From positions 27,808 through 91,807 of the IMG/VR virus record IMGVR_UViG_3300025887_000011: 64,000 bases of DNA; one strand, written 5' to 3'. The notes beneath the pieces were generated by a model, which did not search any database, was not told where the DNA came from, and saw nothing but the letters and a program-made list of their open reading frames with translations. Made by a program: the position numbers and the translations under genes. Of this stretch, positions 61,502 to 64,000 are shown piece by piece. Source of the DNA: a virus. Numbering within the stretch: the stretch's first letter is position 1; the number at the start of each line of letters is the position of its first letter.

Positions 61502-62419
61502 TAATATAGAGTCTTTAATTTGTATTCTTGTTAAAATATTATCGGTACCACGAACACCTAGTGTCTCCTCTCCGACAAAAGACCCTTTGGTAAGCCTTAA
61601 TTCAAAACCTTCAGGTTTAGAAGGTTGACCTATGCCACTCCCGTTAGAGTTGTATAAACCAACTGAAATATCTCCCGTAGTGGAGAAACCTTCATATGGC
61701 AAAAACATTTTAAAACCAGTAGCCGCAATATTAAGCTCTGCATCAACCGCATTAACTAAATAACTTTTCGGTTGACTATCATAAATACAAGATGTCTCAT
61801 TAGCCCCATATCTTTTGTCATAAGTAAGATCTAAAACCAACTTATCACCAACAACTTCTCCTTCTAACCCACTTAAGGAACATGTATGACCGTAAACAAA
61901 TTTATTGCTGTTTGATATTGAGTTGTAATACTCGTTTATAGTGCCAGTATAACCACTTATTGTGGTTTCTTTTGGCGGCTTAAAAGATTTCATTGTAGCC
62001 TTACATGTAACTGGCTGAAAAGGCTTAATGTTGAGACTGTAGTTAGTCAAATAACACTCCTCATAAACATTACCCCCAAACATAACTGGAAAAAAGTTTT
62101 TACCAGTCTCATTACCTCTTTGTAAAGATCCGTCCGTCCACTCATCAAACAAAAAACCATAAGCATTATCCATTTCGTTTTCCGCCAATAAAAAAAACTC
62201 TAACTCTAGTCTGCAATCCATAAAATTGTCAGTACCAAACTTTTTAGCCCTGGCGACACTATTCGCGGAACCTTTTCCTAATGTTTTTTGAGGGTTAGAC
62301 TTTACTGAGTGTTCGGCGACAACAGCATTGCAAGGAAGCATGTATCCACTGCCATCTCCTATGGAATTTATCCCACTATTTGGCAAACCGATGAAAAGCG
62401 GTACTTTATCGTACGTCAT
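61499..62419 (-). CDS. tail-tube-like structural protein 3
   Basis: A 306-residue protein related in pattern to the other tube-like proteins: MLPCNAVVAEHSVKSNPQKT near the start, FMDCRLELEFFLLAENE, YEECYLTNYSLNIKPFQPVT and LVNAVDAELNIAATGFKMF, ending with LTRIQIKDSIL. The block order (strand, loop with Gly, 'Y~~~ysl~i~p~~p~~~~~') is the same but identity is low. The box GTGTATAAA lies 5 nt before its ATG. It could be a tail completion or tip protein; its distance from the tail operon is unexplained. Confidence 0.62.
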   Translation of the reverse strand: MTYDKVPLFIGLPNSGINSIGDGSGYMLPCNAVVAEHSVKSNPQKTLGKGSANSVARAKKFGTDNFMDCRLELEFFLLAENEMDNAYGFLFDEWTDGSLQRGNETGKNFFPVMFGGNVYEECYLTNYSLNIKPFQPVTCKATMKSFKPPKETTISGYTGTINEYYNSISNSNKFVYGHTCSLSGLEGEVVGDKLVLDLTYDKRYGANETSCIYDSQPKSYLVNAVDAELNIAATGFKMFLPYEGFSTTGDISVGLYNSNGSGIGQPSKPEGFELRLTKGSFVGEETLGVRGTDNILTRIQIKDSIL

Positions 62420-62424
62420 GCTTT

Positions 62425-62433
62425 TTTATACAC
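62425..62433 (-). promoter_or_regulatory. GTGTATAAA box
   Basis: GTGTATAAA followed by 5 nt (AAAGC) and the ATG at 62419. A TATAAG/CTTATA dyad lies just upstream (62442-62458). Confidence 0.5.
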
Positions 62434-62459
62434 TATTTTTTTATAAGAAGAACTTATAC

Positions 62460-62762
62460 TTAGCTCGCCGTACGTTTTAAAAGCCTTTTTAAACAAGAAG
62501 GGGATATGTCATATAGCCACAACCCGAAATTTATCATTTTTACTAATTTTTTTGGAATTTTATACCTCCTGAGAAGTTTTATAAAACTTTTTCTGTTGTG
62601 TTTTGCCGTGTTAGGGTACTTGTAAGTCAAATAATCATGGAATTTACCTGCTCTGTCTATTAGAGCCATGGTTTCTTCGCCGTACCTCTTCAAAATCCAC
62701 TTTCTAAAGAATTTAGGTAGCGAAGCTCCGTCACTTGCATCATAATTTTCCCATTCAGCCAT
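62460..62762 (-). CDS. DUF1353-like protein
   Basis: A 100-residue protein with the DUF1353 pattern: DGASLPKFFRKWI corresponds to 'DgASiPrffw', and ALIDRAGKFHDYLTYKYPN to 'al.HDyly....'. The remainder (KSFIKLLRRYKIPKKLVKMI) is the basic helical part where a 'aD..f~~.m' motif normally lies. DUF1353 proteins occur in many phages near structural or lysis genes; their role is not known to me. The start is preceded by a GTGTAATAA box at 11 nt. Confidence 0.72.
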   Translation of the reverse strand: MAEWENYDASDGASLPKFFRKWILKRYGEETMALIDRAGKFHDYLTYKYPNTAKHNRKSFIKLLRRYKIPKKLVKMINFGLWLYDISPSCLKRLLKRTAS

Positions 62763-62773
62763 AATTGCGTAAA

Positions 62774-62782
62774 TTATTACAC
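62774..62782 (-). promoter_or_regulatory. GTGTAATAA box
   Basis: GTGTAATAA, 11 nt before the ATG at 62762; it overlaps the last base of the HNH gene. Confidence 0.42.
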
Positions 62783-63684
62783 TATTTGTCCGCTTTTCTC
62801 TTCTTTAAAAATGCCGCAAGTTCTTTCTCGCAGTGCTTGTTGCTCTTAGCAAGATTCTCATTACCCCACATAGGACGAAGATTCGTGTAATGCCACAAGT
62901 GTTTTTTATCTTCAAGATTATAAACAGAAGAAAGAGGTAATGTATGATCTACGTGCCACTTTGGGTTATTTGGATCCCAGTTTCCTTCCCAATTACCCCT
63001 ATTGTTCCATGTCATTCCGCCCTCAAACAAAGACTCAATATAACAACGAAAATCATGACCACTCAAACCTCTAATCTCATTGGTGGTTTCATTCTTGCCT
63101 CCAAGTGGCTCCAACGATCTCCTCATTGCTTTTTTCTGACAATCATCAAAACACCTCAACTCAAAATCTTCCCTGTTTAACCATAGTTCAAAATTATGAG
63201 CGGCGTGTGTTTGAGAATATTGGAAGAATACCATCCCATCTTCTCTTACATCACCCCTTTTTAATTTTCTCTCCTTCTTCGCAAACTCACCCCTTCTTCT
63301 TTGATCCTTTTGTTTTATTTTACCCAGATAGATTTCATAAGCCTCCATTGTTATCCAATTTTCAAAGTTTTTTTTCGGACTGGCAACAACTGAATAAGAA
63401 TAAAACACCATCCCATCTTTTCTTATATCGCCAAACTTATATTTTTTTTCAACGCTATTAAACAATGTCAATCTTTTTGGGCATTTTCTCCTTTCCTTTG
63501 CCTTTTTACTTTGACACTCTTTACAACAAGCTCTACGCTTATGTTTCGTTATATTATTAACACTAAAAGAATCCCAAACCTTAAACTCCCTACATTCTGT
63601 ACATTCCCTACCTTGTTCATTAACTATATGACCGTTTCTGTTTCTTGCCTCTTCCATATCTTTAAATAATGTTAATTGTTCCAT
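62782..63684 (-). CDS. HNH endonuclease with duplicated sequence-recognition-like repeats
   Basis: A 300-residue protein. The N-terminus has a Cys motif (CTEC...CCKEC, about residues 28-58) like phage HNH/Mob-type proteins. Two repeats follow: FGDIRKDGMVFYSYS...FENWITMEAYE and RGDVREDGMVFFQYS...FELWLNREDFE, likely DNA-binding modules. The C-terminal nuclease core is PKWHVDHTLPLSSVYN and HYTNLRPMWGNENLAKSNKH, which gives the H-N-H residues. It is probably a free-standing homing endonuclease. It is the last gene before the non-coding end and no intron is apparent. Confidence 0.83.
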   Translation of the reverse strand: MEQLTLFKDMEEARNRNGHIVNEQGRECTECREFKVWDSFSVNNITKHKRRACCKECQSKKAKERRKCPKRLTLFNSVEKKYKFGDIRKDGMVFYSYSVVASPKKNFENWITMEAYEIYLGKIKQKDQRRRGEFAKKERKLKRGDVREDGMVFFQYSQTHAAHNFELWLNREDFELRCFDDCQKKAMRRSLEPLGGKNETTNEIRGLSGHDFRCYIESLFEGGMTWNNRGNWEGNWDPNNPKWHVDHTLPLSSVYNLEDKKHLWHYTNLRPMWGNENLAKSNKHCEKELAAFLKKRKADK

Positions 63685-63748
63685 AAAAGTGATCGCGGTA
63701 TATTAATTATTATATATCATTTCTCATTTTTTTAAACACATAACGTTT

Positions 63749-63778
63749 TTTCACAAATAGACCCCCCAACTTGTGAAA
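63749..63778. repeat. inverted repeat TTTCACAA/TTGTGAAA
   Basis: A perfect 8-bp stem with a 14-nt loop that contains six C. It lies about 65 nt upstream of the HNH gene and could be an operator or a structural element. Confidence 0.45.
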
Positions 63779-63951
63779 TTTAACTTATGCTTAATCCTAA
63801 ATAACACCCACGGTTTTTTTTAAACCCAACAATCTCTTGCATACCTTATTTGGGGCTTTTTTTTACTTATTCAGGGGGGCAAGGGCACCAGCCCCATTAC
63901 CTATTCCCATTTGCCATTGATAAACTGAGAAAAGACTCCCCCCCCCAAAAT

Positions 63952-63972
63952 CTAACAACTAACAGCTAACAG
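63952..63972. repeat. three tandem 7-nt repeats CTAACA(A/G)
   Basis: CTAACAA, CTAACAG and CTAACAG follow one another directly, close to a C9 run near the window end. Confidence 0.5.
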
Positions 63973-64000
63973 TTTTCACTTATTGGGGTAGGGTATCTGT

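Larger units (their letters stand above)
63685..64000. other. non-coding right end of the window
   Basis: No supported gene in 316 nt. It contains a TTTCACAA/TTGTGAAA dyad (63749-63778), a run of nine C at 63938-63946, three tandem CTAACA(A/G) units at 63952-63972, G-rich stretches and a T8 run. Base composition differs from the rest (more C/G homopolymers), so it may be an end of the molecule, a regulatory area or an assembly edge. Confidence 0.5.

Noticed and set aside
1-64000. Prophage or plasmid, tRNA genes, CRISPR arrays, insertion sequences
   Set aside because: I found no integrase, repressor, attachment repeat, partition gene, transposase, tRNA-like fold or spaced direct repeats. The scan was by eye, so small RNA genes could be missed.

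Overview
The window looks like part of the genome of a large, lytic-type tailed phage (Caudoviricetes), probably with a long non-contractile (siphovirus-like) tail. It has an HK97-fold major capsid protein, portal, large terminase, prohead protease/scaffold, a 3019-residue tape measure protein, tail-tube-like proteins and a lambda-gpM-like minor tail protein. I see no tail sheath, integrase, repressor, tRNA, rRNA or CRISPR array. The DNA is AT-rich and densely coding, with many stop/start overlaps. Most isolated start codons have A/T-rich leaders and little or no Shine-Dalgarno sequence. That would fit a host that makes little use of SD pairing, such as many Bacteroidetes, but the host assignment is only a guess.

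Left arm (about 0-22.8 kb, minus strand): replication, nucleotide and glycan genes read leftwards from a non-coding control region at 22.8-23.24 kb. In transcription order they are ribonucleotide reductase beta and alpha, a conserved protein ending in a Trp/Cys-rich motif, a seven-gene glycan cassette (glycosyltransferases, a sulfotransferase-like protein, a HAD-nucleotidyltransferase fusion, a phosphodiesterase-like protein, GDP-mannose dehydratase), a zinc protein, a RecA-like recombinase, a small nuclease, DnaB helicase, primase, a Cas4/RecB-like nuclease, a DNA polymerase III split into three genes (PHP, exonuclease, polymerase core), and a ClpA/ClpC-like AAA+ unfoldase.

Middle: a short rightward operon (23.2-26.3 kb) encodes a dNMP kinase, a sigma-like factor, SSB, a glycosyltransferase and an FmdB-like protein. 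It converges on a leftward tail operon (26.3-45.3 kb) containing a 1944-residue leucine-rich-repeat protein, minor tail proteins and the tape measure. From a divergent promoter at 45.26-45.30 kb a rightward neck/tail-tube operon (45.3-49.6 kb) ends at a strong bidirectional terminator. The right part (49.7-63.7 kb, minus strand) holds capsid, protease/scaffold, portal, terminase, a zinc-finger/ERCC4 nuclease, a terminase-small-like protein, a second sigma-like factor, a further tube-like protein and an HNH endonuclease. The last 300 bases are non-coding and differ in composition.

The most striking points are the three-gene Pol III with an exonuclease between the PHP and polymerase parts; a recurring GTGTA(A/T)-type box placed about 14 nt before start codons, which may be a phage-specific promoter for one of two encoded sigma-like factors; the phage-borne glycan/sulfotransferase cassette; a tail-tube-like domain fused to a giant LRR array; and a C2H2-ERCC4 nuclease next to the terminase.
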